Notes under the pieces: model-generated
What the model was told of the DNA's origin: nothing
Databases searched by the model: none
The model's input: the letters and a program-made list of their open reading frames with translations, nothing else
Made by a program: the position numbers and the translations under genes
DNA from: Pseudomonadota bacterium
GTDB taxonomy: Bacteria; Pseudomonadota; Gammaproteobacteria; Burkholderiales; Burkholderiaceae_C
Length of the DNA stretch: 64,000 nucleotides
Direction of reading: 5' to 3'
Assembly (NCBI GenBank): GCA_018241225.1
Contig: JAFEEG010000008.1
Location: 1 to 64,000, forward strand
In this document: positions 19,263 through 27,216 of the stretch, one piece after another
How the letters are laid out: the number at the start of each line of letters is the position of its first letter
How positions within the stretch are numbered: the first letter of the stretch is position 1

Positions 19263-20384
19263 TCAGCCGGGCACTTGCAGCAGCAGGCTCACCAGTTCGG
19301 CCTGCCGCGACGTGGCGGTCTTCTGGAAGATGGCCTTGAGCTGGGTGCGCACGGTGGCCACCGACAGGCCCGCCGCTTCGGCGTATTCCTGCAGCGTGTC
19401 GCCACGGCACAGGGAAACGGCCAGGCTGGCTTCCGCCCGGCTCAGGCCGTACATCTGCTGCAGCGCAATGGGCGCAGGCGCAGCGCCGAAGTCGCGCCGC
19501 CGCACGGTCACGAGCACGCTGGCCTGGTCGAGGCTCCAGGCAGAAGCGTTGCGATCGATGTCCAGCGGTGCAATGCTCACCATGACCGCGCCGCCCGGCG
19601 CCCAATGGCCGATGAGGCGGCTGCACCCCGAACGCTGGTCGAGGACATGGCGCACGCCTGAGCTGAGCGCTTCCTCGTCCCTTGGGTCGCACGCGACCAG
19701 CCTCGTGTGGCTCAGGCGAAGCACGGTGCCCTCCCGAAGGTGCGCTTCCGCATTCCCGTTGGCGTAGACCAGCTCGCCCTGGGAATTCAGCCCGAAATGA
19801 GCCAAGCCCTGCACCTGGGCAACCCGCTCGCCGACGGCCGCGGCCGCCTGCAGCGCCCGGGTGTCGGCCCAGAGTTGCGATGCCCGGCCGAAGTGCGCCA
19901 CCAGACGCTCGGCCTCCATCAGCGTGTCGGCGGAAAAAGGCTGATTGCCCACGTCGCGCATCAGCCCCAGGACGAAGTCCTGGTTGCCGTCGGTCCAGAC
20001 CCGGGAGCCCGCAACGTAGCGCGACCCCATCGGAATGAGAAAGTCCTGGAAGAACTCGTCGCGGCTGACTGCATCGCTCGAGAAGTGCTGGTGGCACGCC
20101 AGCACGCTTCCAATGGGTTGCGAATCCAGCAACTGGCGGCGCGGGTCGATGGCGCCGTAGTAAGCCGCGTAGTCCTCGATGCCGTCCGCCAATTGGGCGT
20201 GCGAATAGACATTGAAGCGCGTGGTCATCCGCTGCCGGTCCCAGGCCATGAAATGGAAGGTGTCGGCCCCAACCCTCGCGGCCACCGCCGAAATGGCCTC
20301 GTGCATCTCGTCCGGGTAGAGTGCCGCACGGTAGAGCCCCGCCACGGCATCTTCATGCAGGGTCTTCGATCGAGGCCGCGTCAT
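19263..20384 (-). CDS. LuxR-type HTH regulator (solo, no autoinducer domain recognised)
   Basis: 373 residues. The last 65 are a GerE/LuxR helix-turn-helix: YGLSRAEASLAVSLCRGDTL, EYAEAAGLSVATVRTQLKAI and FQKTATSRQAELVSLLL. The first 300 contain no recognisable acyl-homoserine lactone motif set or response-regulator receiver; the segment around 185-290 (FGLNSQGELVYANGNAEAHL) looks PAS-like. Such proteins occur in many Comamonadaceae as orphan regulators. It is divergent from the DUF5996 gene across 123 bases containing nested inverted repeats, so that gene may be its target. Ligand unknown. Confidence 0.85.
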   Translation of the reverse strand: MTRPRSKTLHEDAVAGLYRAALYPDEMHEAISAVAARVGADTFHFMAWDRQRMTTRFNVYSHAQLADGIEDYAAYYGAIDPRRQLLDSQPIGSVLACHQHFSSDAVSRDEFFQDFLIPMGSRYVAGSRVWTDGNQDFVLGLMRDVGNQPFSADTLMEAERLVAHFGRASQLWADTRALQAAAAVGERVAQVQGLAHFGLNSQGELVYANGNAEAHLREGTVLRLSHTRLVACDPRDEEALSSGVRHVLDQRSGCSRLIGHWAPGGAVMVSIAPLDIDRNASAWSLDQASVLVTVRRRDFGAAPAPIALQQMYGLSRAEASLAVSLCRGDTLQEYAEAAGLSVATVRTQLKAIFQKTATSRQAELVSLLLQVPG

Positions 20385-20385
20385 G

Positions 20386-20455
20386 GTCTGGAATGGTTAT
20401 GAAAGTTAACGTTTAGACACAGTGGACCAAATCGCTAACCATCGGTCAACCAGAC
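20386..20455. promoter_or_regulatory. Nested inverted repeats between LuxR and DUF5996 genes
   Basis: GTCTGG (20386-20391) and CCAGAC (20450-20455) enclose ATGGTTA (20393-20399) and TAACCAT (20436-20442). All arms are perfect, the inner pair separated by 36 bases. The arrangement lies directly upstream of the luxR-type start and is a candidate operator; short arms could arise by chance. Confidence 0.35.
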
Positions 20456-20507
20456 TTGGCGGATCCTCGACAACTGACCCGCTGTTCGGAAAACCAGGAG
20501 CCGGCTG

Positions 20508-21467
20508 ATGCAAGAATTCCAGCGCGAACAATGGCCTGCACTCGACTATGCGCAGTGGCGCGACACATTGCAGACCGTGCACCTGTGGACGCAAATCGTC
20601 GGCAAGGTACGGCTGACCCTGTCGCCCTGGCTCAATCATGGATGGCAGGTGCCTCTTTACGTGACGGCACGCGGCCTCGGTACGACGGCCATCCATGCCG
20701 GTGGCGGCATGCTCGAGATCGAGTTCGACTTTGTCGACCACCGTCTTGTCGTGCGCCATTCGCAAGGGCCTGAGGGCGGTTTTGCCCTGGTGCCCATGTC
20801 GGTTGCCGCCTTCTACCGCCAGTTGATGAAGGAGCTGGGCACTGCCGGCTTCGCGGTGAAGATCAACGCCATGCCCAACGAGGTGGCGAACCCGATCCGA
20901 TTTGTCGACGACGAGACTCACGCTTCATACGACGCGCAGGCCATGCATCGCTTCTGGCGAGCGTTGGTCCAGGTCGATCGCGTGTTCAGAATGTTCCGCA
21001 CCAGTTTCCTCGGCAAGTGCAGCCCGGTGCACTTCTTCTGGGGCAGCTTCGACCTCGCCCTCACGCGCTTCTCGGGCCGAACTGCGCCTGTGCATCCGGG
21101 CGGCTTTGCCGGTTTGCCGGACGCGGTCACGCGAGAAGCGTATTCGCATGAAGTCAGCAGCGCCGGCTTCTGGCCCGGCAACGAGGCCTATCCGCAGGCG
21201 GCCTTCTTTTCCTACGCCTATCCGACCCCGAAAGGGTTTGCGCAGGTGGCGGTCGGACCCGACCAGGCCTTCTGGAGCGAGGCGTTCGGAGAATGGATGC
21301 TGCCCTACGACGCCGTACGCACGGCTGCGGACCCGGACGCTGCCTTGCTTGCCTTTCTTGGCACCACCTACCACGCCGCGGCCGAGTTGTCGGATTGGGA
21401 CCGTACGCTGGAATGCGGAATCGGCGCCAACGGCACGCCAAGGGTGCTGCGCCCCGGCGTGAAATGA
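20508..21467 (+). CDS. DUF5996-family protein
   Basis: 319 residues with a good ribosome-binding site (CCAGGAG). The family hallmarks are the N-terminal WPALDYAQWRDTLQTVHLWTQIVGKVRL, the central VHFFWGSFDLALTRFSGR, and HEVSSAGFWPGN followed by AFFSYAYPTP near the C-terminus. No enzyme motif is recognised; the family is cytosolic and uncharacterised. The stop overlaps a possible ATG (21464) of the next gene, although that gene's signal peptide suggests a start at 21497. Divergent from a LuxR-type regulator that may control it. Confidence 0.88.
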   Translation: MQEFQREQWPALDYAQWRDTLQTVHLWTQIVGKVRLTLSPWLNHGWQVPLYVTARGLGTTAIHAGGGMLEIEFDFVDHRLVVRHSQGPEGGFALVPMSVAAFYRQLMKELGTAGFAVKINAMPNEVANPIRFVDDETHASYDAQAMHRFWRALVQVDRVFRMFRTSFLGKCSPVHFFWGSFDLALTRFSGRTAPVHPGGFAGLPDAVTREAYSHEVSSAGFWPGNEAYPQAAFFSYAYPTPKGFAQVAVGPDQAFWSEAFGEWMLPYDAVRTAADPDAALLAFLGTTYHAAAELSDWDRTLECGIGANGTPRVLRPGVK

Positions 21468-21496
21468 GACAAGCCACCATTCACTCGGAACCCACC

Positions 21497-21919
21497 ATGC
21501 ACCTGAGAACACTGACGCTGCGCGCGGCGCTACGCGCCTGCTGCGCTCTGCCGCTTCTCGCTGCAGCGCAGCCTTCCATTCCTTCAACCACCGTCGCCTT
21601 CAAGAAGGGAAGCACGAGTGCAGCCTTCAACGGCAAGCTGCAAGGGTCCGCGGCTGGCACGCGCGACTATGTTGTGCGCGCCAGCGCGGGGCAGAAGATG
21701 ACGGTGGAACTGCAGACAACGTCCACCTCCACGCACTTCAACGTCCTGCCGCCCGGCAGCGAAGAGGCCCTCTATCGGGGGGAGATGGAGATCGAACCGC
21801 AGTGGTCTGGCGTCTTGCCGGCAAGCGGCGACTATCGGATTCGCGTCTTCCTCAATCGTGCCGCGGCCCGTCAAGGCAAGTCGGCAACGTATGGGCTGAA
21901 GATCGCCGTCGTGAACTGA
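21497..21919 (+). CDS. Exported protein resembling g-type lysozyme inhibitor PliG
   Basis: 140 residues. Signal peptide at the N-terminus (LRTLTLRAALRACCALPLLAAA, cleavage near residue 24). The mature domain follows the PliG pattern: TTVAFKKGSTSAAFNGKLQG, ASAGQKMTVEL, then SGVLPASGDYRIRVFL and NRAAARQGKSATYGLKIAV. E. coli PliG (YcgK) blocks goose-type lysozyme in the periplasm, with SG and RxxxxN/R elements in this same C-terminal stretch. Many relatives are labelled only as hypothetical, so inhibition is an inference. An upstream ATG at 21464 would overlap the DUF5996 stop but puts 11 residues before the signal peptide. Confidence 0.65.
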   Translation: MHLRTLTLRAALRACCALPLLAAAQPSIPSTTVAFKKGSTSAAFNGKLQGSAAGTRDYVVRASAGQKMTVELQTTSTSTHFNVLPPGSEEALYRGEMEIEPQWSGVLPASGDYRIRVFLNRAAARQGKSATYGLKIAVVN

Positions 21920-21965
21920 ACCATCGAGCGCGAAGGGCGCGTTCCTGGCTGGAGCAGCGCCGCGA

Positions 21966-23336
21966 CTAGCCGGAGGGGGCGACGTGGTTGCGGGCCGATC
22001 CCCCCGCTCCAACCTGCCTGGGCGCGACGCGCGCCGCTGCGGCGGGTGGGCGCACGTCGTCGTCGCTGAGCGTGCGCAGGAAGGCGACGACGTCCAGGAT
22101 CTCGGACTCCGTCATGGCTGGGGTATCGCCGGAATGACGGTCCATTGGTGGCGTGAGCCGGTCGACATTGCTGCGATGTTCAGGCGGCAGGTCGTCGAAT
22201 TGCTCGATCTTTCCACCCTGGCGCGGATACCAGCGTGCGGGATTCGTGTCGCGCTGCGCATAGAAGCGCACGACGTCGGCCAGGTTGTCGAACACGCCGT
22301 TGTGCATGAACGCCTGGCGCGTCGCGACGTTGCGAAGGCTGGGCGTCTTGAACATGCCGCAATACTTCTCGTCCTTCCCGATGCTTCCGGGCTTTCGCAG
22401 CGGACCGCATAGGCCTTCGTCGTAGAACTTCGCATCGGCATTGGCTGCGAGCTTGCGGTTGCGCGGGACGCCAAGCGCGGCGAAGGAGTAGTCGGTGAGC
22501 AGCGGTGGTGCGCCGTTGGCACCTGGCGCCACGATATGGCATGAGGCGCAGTTGCCCTTGGCCGGGTCGACGAACACGAGCAGGCCGCGCGCTTCCTGCT
22601 TGCTCAATCGGGCCTGGCCCTTGAGGTATCGATCGAACTTGCTGCTGTAGGGCGCGAAGCTGGGGTCGTCCAGCTCGAAGCGTTCGAGCGCCTGCGCCAG
22701 CCCATCGACGGCCTTGGCATTGTCGGCCAGCGCTGCAGCGCCGAACACGCGCGCGAACTCTTGCGCATAGGGCGCGGCGCGAAGGCGGGCAGCCAGCGCA
22801 GCTTCGTCGTGATTGGCCATTTCCGCTGGATCGAACAGCGGCGCGCGCGCCTGGTCGCGCAGGTTGTCGAAGCGGCCGTCGCGGGCGAAGCCGCCCGTCG
22901 GAACCGAATCGATCTCGATGGCGCGCTCTATCGGGTCGCGCTGGTGTTCCTTGTACCAGACCGAGGTGCGAGGCAGCACGTAGCGCAGCGAGGGGGCGGT
23001 GCGCAGGCCTTGCCGGTCCATGTGTTCGCCGCCCGGCTGTATCGGGGGGCCATCCGGCGGGCCGTAGGCGTGCTCGGGGCTGTGGCGACTGCTGCAGGAC
23101 TGGCGCCCCGAGGCGGACAGCGATGCGTCGACGAACATCTGGCGGCCGAGGGCGGCCATGTCGGCGCGATGCTGTGCACTTGTCGTCGCCTGGGAGGCCA
23201 GCGCCGCCCGCATTTGTTCCGGCGCCTGCGCCTGAGGTGTCGGCGAGGCGGGTTGGGGAGCCGGGCCGCAAGCGGCCAGGGCAATGAAAAGCGCCGCGCA
23301 TGGCGCGGCGCTCAAAGCAGATTGCTTTCTTTTCAA
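21966..23336 (-). CDS. MauG/cytochrome c peroxidase-like lipoprotein with one broken heme motif
   Basis: 456 residues, from a TTG start placed to include a lipoprotein signal (ALFIALAACG, Cys23); no ATG fits and no good ribosome-binding site is seen. The family is diheme periplasmic cytochrome c peroxidase/MauG. The C-terminal heme motif CASCH is intact (C263, C266, H267), but the N-terminal one reads CSSRH (C81, R84, H85): the second Cys codon is CGC at 23085-23087, one transition from TGC. Surrounding residues (SASGRQSC, SPEHAYGPP, LRTAPSLRYV) are otherwise conserved. This heme would be held by a single thioether at most. It lies 22 bases after a frameshifted phosphoesterase. Confidence 0.85.
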   Translation of the reverse strand: MKRKQSALSAAPCAALFIALAACGPAPQPASPTPQAQAPEQMRAALASQATTSAQHRADMAALGRQMFVDASLSASGRQSCSSRHSPEHAYGPPDGPPIQPGGEHMDRQGLRTAPSLRYVLPRTSVWYKEHQRDPIERAIEIDSVPTGGFARDGRFDNLRDQARAPLFDPAEMANHDEAALAARLRAAPYAQEFARVFGAAALADNAKAVDGLAQALERFELDDPSFAPYSSKFDRYLKGQARLSKQEARGLLVFVDPAKGNCASCHIVAPGANGAPPLLTDYSFAALGVPRNRKLAANADAKFYDEGLCGPLRKPGSIGKDEKYCGMFKTPSLRNVATRQAFMHNGVFDNLADVVRFYAQRDTNPARWYPRQGGKIEQFDDLPPEHRSNVDRLTPPMDRHSGDTPAMTESEILDVVAFLRTLSDDDVRPPAAAARVAPRQVGAGGSARNHVAPSG

Positions 23337-23358
23337 GAGCGAATCACCAGCAAGCTGC

Positions 23359-24716
23359 TCAGTTGGCGAACACCTCGGGCGTGGCGAAGGACGCCAGACC
23401 TGCCTGGTTCGCGTAGCCGAGATACTCGGGCAGCACGAAGGTCTGCTCGATGCTGCGCAGCAGCGAATAGTGGTTGTGCGGCGTGTCGACCACCGTGCCG
23501 GCCTTGATGAACGGCGAGATCATCACGGCGCCCGTGCGGCCGCCACCCTGTGCCGGGAAGACGAGATCGTATTGGGCGGTCGCCGAGATCGGAAACGTCT
23601 GCGTGTACGGATAGGTCACGTTCGGGCCGGCAGGCTGGCTGCAGCAGGCCTCGTCGCCGAAGTTCACCGTGTAGTGCGTCTTGCCGCTGGCGTCCGTGGT
23701 CACGACCACGCCGCTTGCCGCGTTTTCGTCGAAGTTGATGATCAGCAGGCCGTCCTTCTTGAAGGCTTCGGATGCCATGATCTTGGGCACCCAGGTCTTC
23801 AGGAAGGCGTCGATCTGCGTCAGTCCCCCCGGATTGCCGTCGGCGCAGCGATGGGTCCCGTCCGTGGCGCCGACGCCCGTGCCGTCGCCGTCGTGGCCAT
23901 CGTTGCAGACGTTAGGCGTGATGAATGCAAAGTTCGGCGTGGTCTCGAGCTTGGCCAGGTCGGCCTCGAGCTTGTCGAGCGCGACGACGTTCGTGTTGCA
24001 GTCCGGCGAGTCGATGATCGAGTGGAAGTACACAAAGGGGTTGTGCCGCGATGCGTACTGGTCGCCCTTGGGCACGGCGGCGCTGGGCGCGAGCTGCTTG
24101 TTGGTCTGGTCGGCGGTGCCCAGGACCGGATGGCCGCAGGTTGCGCTCTCGCGCGTGGGGTCGTTGCCCATGTCTTCCATGTAGCCGCGCCAGCTCAGCC
24201 CCTTGGCCTTCAGCTGGTCGGGCAGGGTCTTGACCGACGCGGGGTAGACGCAGCCCGTGCCGATGGGCAGGCCGTCGGCGGTGGTGCCGGTCTGCACGAA
24301 GTCCTTGTAGGTCGTGCAATCACCGGTGGTCTCGGGCGTCACGGGCTGGCCGCTGATCATCGCGATGTAGTTCGTCAGACTGGCGTGGCCCATGCCGAAA
24401 TATTGCGTGAACAGCGCGCCCATCGAAGGCAGCGTCGTTTTCAGATACGGATCTTGCGTGCTGCCAGCGCCGAAGTGTCCGCGTAGTTCTTGTTTTCCAG
24501 CGTGATCACGAACACGTGCTTGACGCGCTGTGCGCCTTTGTCCACCGGGGCGCTGGCATCGCCGGTCGTGGTCGGGGCGCTGGTGCCCGGTGTCGTGCCA
24601 GCGTTGCTGACCGTGCTGTTGTCGCCGCCACCGCAGGCGACGATCACCCCTGCGATCGCCAACGCACTCAGGCATCCGCCCGCCCACTTGAGCCAGGGCT
24701 TGTTCGTACCACTCAT
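23359..24716 (-). pseudogene. Phosphoesterase (acid phosphatase/phospholipase C-like) lipoprotein, frameshifted
   Basis: Two overlapping frames together encode one protein of about 450 residues. The first starts at ATG 24716 (AGGA nine bases upstream) with a lipoprotein signal (IAGVIVACGGG, Cys28) and reaches HVFVITLENKNYADT, the family's metal-site start; it then runs out of frame and stops at 24441. The second frame continues with FGAGSTQDPYLKTTLPSMGA and runs to 23359 with GQPVTPETTGDC, DMGNDP, FINFDE-like IINFDENAA and GRTGAVMISPFI. One base appears to be missing around 24475-24478. As read, the product is truncated at about 100 residues. A sequencing error is the alternative. Confidence 0.85.
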
Positions 24717-24903
24717 TCTTAGGTTCCTAGTTGTTTTCATTGAGTGCGCCGCGCATGACACGCCGCGCGGGCAGGATGCTAGGAAGGGCGAATGGCGCCC
24801 GCGTGACAAGACAGGCGCAAGCGTCTCGGAACCCGGGCCAGCTGTCTCTTGTGGGACACAGCAACTCGAACAGCCCCAGGCGACGCCCAGTGCTTGGTTT
24901 TTC

Positions 24904-24948
24904 GAGAAAAAAGAAAAGGTCCGGCCAACGTTGAACGTTGCCGGACCT
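24904..24948 (-). terminator. Rho-independent terminator after tRNA-Thr
   Basis: On the minus strand AGGTCCGG and CAACGT-type arms form a 14-bp stem with one bulged base and a 3-base loop (24917-24948), followed by TTTTCTTTTTT. Confidence 0.88.
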
Positions 24949-24953
24949 CTGTT

Positions 24954-25029
24954 TGGTGCCGCTTGTCGGAATCGAACTGACGACCTTCCGCTTACAAGGC
25001 GGGTGCTCTACCAACTGAGCTAAAGCGGC
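24954..25029 (-). tRNA. tRNA-Thr (anticodon TGT)
   Basis: 76 bases with encoded CCA. The acceptor GCCGCTT pairs with AAGCGGC; the D-arm is TAGCTCAGTTGGTAGAGCA; the anticodon loop is CTTGTAA with TGT; the T-arm is TTCGATTC-type. A strong terminator follows. It lies 77 bases downstream of sspB on the same strand, and may be part of that transcript or have its own promoter. Confidence 0.96.
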
Positions 25030-25106
25030 GCAGGCCGGCATTTTATCGGGGACCTCGCCATCTGCTGATGGGCGAGTGCCTCTTTGATGCCGGCCCGATG
25101 AACTGG

Positions 25107-25688
25107 CTACTTGATTCGCTTGAGCGACGGGCGGGCGCCCCCGCCGGATGGCGGCTTGGGCGGCTCTTCGCCGCCTGTCGGCTCGGAAGGCGATGCCGTC
25201 GTCTCGGCGCCTACTTCCGCGTCGCCCGTCACAAGGTGGACGATGCGCGAAGCATCAGCCTCGGCGGTGCGCGCAGCGGCGCCCTTGGCGGGCGCAGCAG
25301 GCGCGGGGGTACCGCTCGCGGGCACGGTCGCCGGCAAATGGCCGCCGGTGGTGCCAGCAGAAGCAGCTGGCGCCGGGAACGCCATGCCTTGCCCGTTTTC
25401 ACGCGCGTAGATGGCAATCACCCGGCCGACCGGCACGATGATCTCGCGCGCGGTACCGGCGAAGCGGGCCTTGAACTCGATGAAGTCATTGCCCAGCTTG
25501 AGCGAACTGGTGGCATCGAAGCTGATGTTCAGCACGATCTCGCCGTTCTTCACGTATTCGCGAGGCACCTGCACGCCCTCGTCGACCTGCACCGCGATGT
25601 ACGGCGTAAAGCCGTTGTCGGTGCACCATTCGTACAAGGCCCGGATGAGGTACGGGCGGGTGGAAGAGGACTCGATCGCGCTGATCAT
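25107..25688 (-). CDS. sspB: ClpXP protease specificity-enhancing factor SspB
   Basis: 193 residues. SspB delivers ssrA-tagged proteins to ClpXP. The substrate-binding domain (about 8-110) is well conserved: STRPYLIRALYEWCTDNGFTPYIAV, VPREYVKNGEIVLNIS, and the GRVIAIYARENGQGM strand. A long Ala/Pro-rich linker leads to a basic C-terminal tail PSLKRIK, which resembles the ClpX-binding XB motif. The ATG at 25688 was chosen over a TTG six codons upstream because it matches the family N-terminus. sspA lies 43 bases upstream in the same operon. Confidence 0.96.
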   Translation of the reverse strand: MISAIESSSTRPYLIRALYEWCTDNGFTPYIAVQVDEGVQVPREYVKNGEIVLNISFDATSSLKLGNDFIEFKARFAGTAREIIVPVGRVIAIYARENGQGMAFPAPAASAGTTGGHLPATVPASGTPAPAAPAKGAAARTAEADASRIVHLVTGDAEVGAETTASPSEPTGGEEPPKPPSGGGARPSLKRIK

Positions 25689-25731
25689 TGACTCGTCGTG
25701 CTGCAAAGTTGCCTGGACGCCACTCTACAGC

Positions 25732-26343
25732 TTACTTGCGCATCACCTTTTCGGAGGGGGTCAATGCCTCGATATAGGCCGGGCGTGAAAAAATGCGCTC
25801 GGCGTACTTCAGCAGCGGCGCTGCGTTCTTGCTCAGGTCGATGCCGTAGTAGTCCAGGCGCCACAGCAGCGGGGCGATGGCCACGTCGAGCATCGAGAAG
25901 TTGTCGCCCAGCATGTACTTGTTCTTCAGGAACACGGGGGCCAGTTGGGTGAGGCGGTCGCGGATGTGCGAGCGGGCCTTTTCCAATGCCTTCTCGTTGC
26001 CCTTGGTAGTGCGGTTCTCCAGGGTGGAAACGTGCACGAACAGTTCCTTCTCGAAGTTCAGCAGGAACAGGCGAACGCGGGCGCGGTCCACCGGGTCGCC
26101 GGGCATCAGCTGCGGATGCGGGAAGCGCTCGTCGATGTACTCGTTGATGATGTTCGACTCGTACAGGATGAGGTCGCGCTCGACCAGGATGGGCACCTGG
26201 CCGTACGGGTTCATCACGCTGATGTCTTCGGGCTTGTTGTAGAGATCGACGTCGCGGATCTCGAAATCCATGCCCTTTTCAAACAGCACGAAGCGGCAGC
26301 GGTGGGAAAAGGGGCAGGTGGTTCCTGAATAAAGCACCATCAT
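25732..26343 (-). CDS. sspA: Stringent starvation protein A (RNA polymerase-associated, GST fold)
   Basis: 203 residues with a glutathione-S-transferase fold but lacking GST catalytic residues, as expected for SspA, which binds RNA polymerase and modulates stress and stationary-phase transcription. The thioredoxin-like half starts MMVLYSGTTCPFSHRCRFVLFEKGMDFEIRDVD and includes NPYGQVPILVERDLILYESNII; the helical half holds the conserved YMLGDNFSMLDVAIAPLLWRL. Two adjacent ATGs (26343 and 26340) are possible starts. The petC terminator lies just upstream. Confidence 0.96.
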   Translation of the reverse strand: MMVLYSGTTCPFSHRCRFVLFEKGMDFEIRDVDLYNKPEDISVMNPYGQVPILVERDLILYESNIINEYIDERFPHPQLMPGDPVDRARVRLFLLNFEKELFVHVSTLENRTTKGNEKALEKARSHIRDRLTQLAPVFLKNKYMLGDNFSMLDVAIAPLLWRLDYYGIDLSKNAAPLLKYAERIFSRPAYIEALTPSEKVMRK

Positions 26344-26361
26344 GGCGAGAGACTCCTAAAA

Positions 26362-26399
26362 ATCAAAAAGAGTGGTTTGCCCCAAAGGGCAACCACTCT
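26362..26399 (-). terminator. Rho-independent terminator after petC
   Basis: On the minus strand AGAGTGGTT-GCCC pairs with GGGC-AACCACTCT (one bulged base, loop about 4) and is followed by TTTTTGATTTTT. It separates the bc1 operon from sspAB. Confidence 0.88.
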
Positions 26400-26444
26400 G
26401 CGGGACGAGGGGGCCAGGCCCGCCTCGGTCAGCGTTGTTTGGAA

Positions 26445-27200
26445 TTACTTGACGTCTTTCCAATAAGCGGCGTTCAAGCGCCACACGAAAACCAGTGCCA
26501 GCGAAAGGAACAACAAGACCCAGACGCCCACCCGGATGCGGGTGTTCTGTGCAGGCTCGGCCATCCACTGCATGTAGTTAACGAGGTCGCCCACGGCCTG
26601 GTCGAACTGCGACGGCGTCATGGTACCCGGCGTGACCTGCTGGAAGCCCGACACCACGCGCACCTTGTGCCCGTGCTCCTCGATTTCCTTGTAGACCGGG
26701 CGGCGTTCGCCTTGCAGTTCCCAAAGCACGTTGGGCATGGCAACGCTCGGGAAGGCCAGATTATCCCATCCCGTGGCCTTGCTCTCGTCGCGGTAGAAAG
26801 TGCGCAGGTAGGTGTAGAGGTAATCGGGGCCCGTTCCGCCGTGGCCGGCGCGCGAACGCGCCACCAGCGTGAGGTCGGGCGGCACGGTGCCGAACCAGTC
26901 CTTGGCCTGGCGGGGATTGATGTTGGCCTGCATCGTTTCGCCCACCTTGTCGGTGGTGAACAGCAGGTTGTCCTTGATCTGCTTCTCGGTGATGCCGATG
27001 TCCTGCAGGCGGTTGTAGCGCATGAAGGCGGCCGAGTGGCAGTTGAGGCAGTAGTTGACGAAGAGCTTGGCGCCGTTTTGCAGCGATGCCATGTCGTTGG
27101 TCTTGTTCGGCGCCTTGTCCCAGGCAAGCCCGCCTTCGGAGGCATGGGCACCCGCCACGAAACCCAGGGCGGCAATCAGCGTGAGGAGGATCTTTTTCAT
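26445..27200 (-). CDS. petC: Cytochrome c1 of the bc1 complex
   Basis: 251 residues. A signal peptide (KKILLTLIAALGFVAGAHA) precedes the mature heme protein with CLNCH (C51, C54, H55). The conserved PPDLTLVARSRAGHGG and the methionine-containing AMPNVLWELQG segment follow. A single C-terminal membrane anchor (about 222-242) precedes the end NAAYWKDVK. It passes electrons from the Rieske protein to soluble or membrane cytochrome c. Last gene of petABC, 16 bases after petB. Confidence 0.97.
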   Translation of the reverse strand: MKKILLTLIAALGFVAGAHASEGGLAWDKAPNKTNDMASLQNGAKLFVNYCLNCHSAAFMRYNRLQDIGITEKQIKDNLLFTTDKVGETMQANINPRQAKDWFGTVPPDLTLVARSRAGHGGTGPDYLYTYLRTFYRDESKATGWDNLAFPSVAMPNVLWELQGERRPVYKEIEEHGHKVRVVSGFQQVTPGTMTPSQFDQAVGDLVNYMQWMAEPAQNTRIRVGVWVLLFLSLALVFVWRLNAAYWKDVK

Positions 27201-27216
27201 TCTTGTGTGCTCCCGC

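Noticed and set aside
24441..24500. Programmed ribosomal frameshifting in the phosphoesterase
   Set aside because: No slippery heptamer or downstream pseudoknot signal was seen at the junction, so mutation or a read error is simpler.
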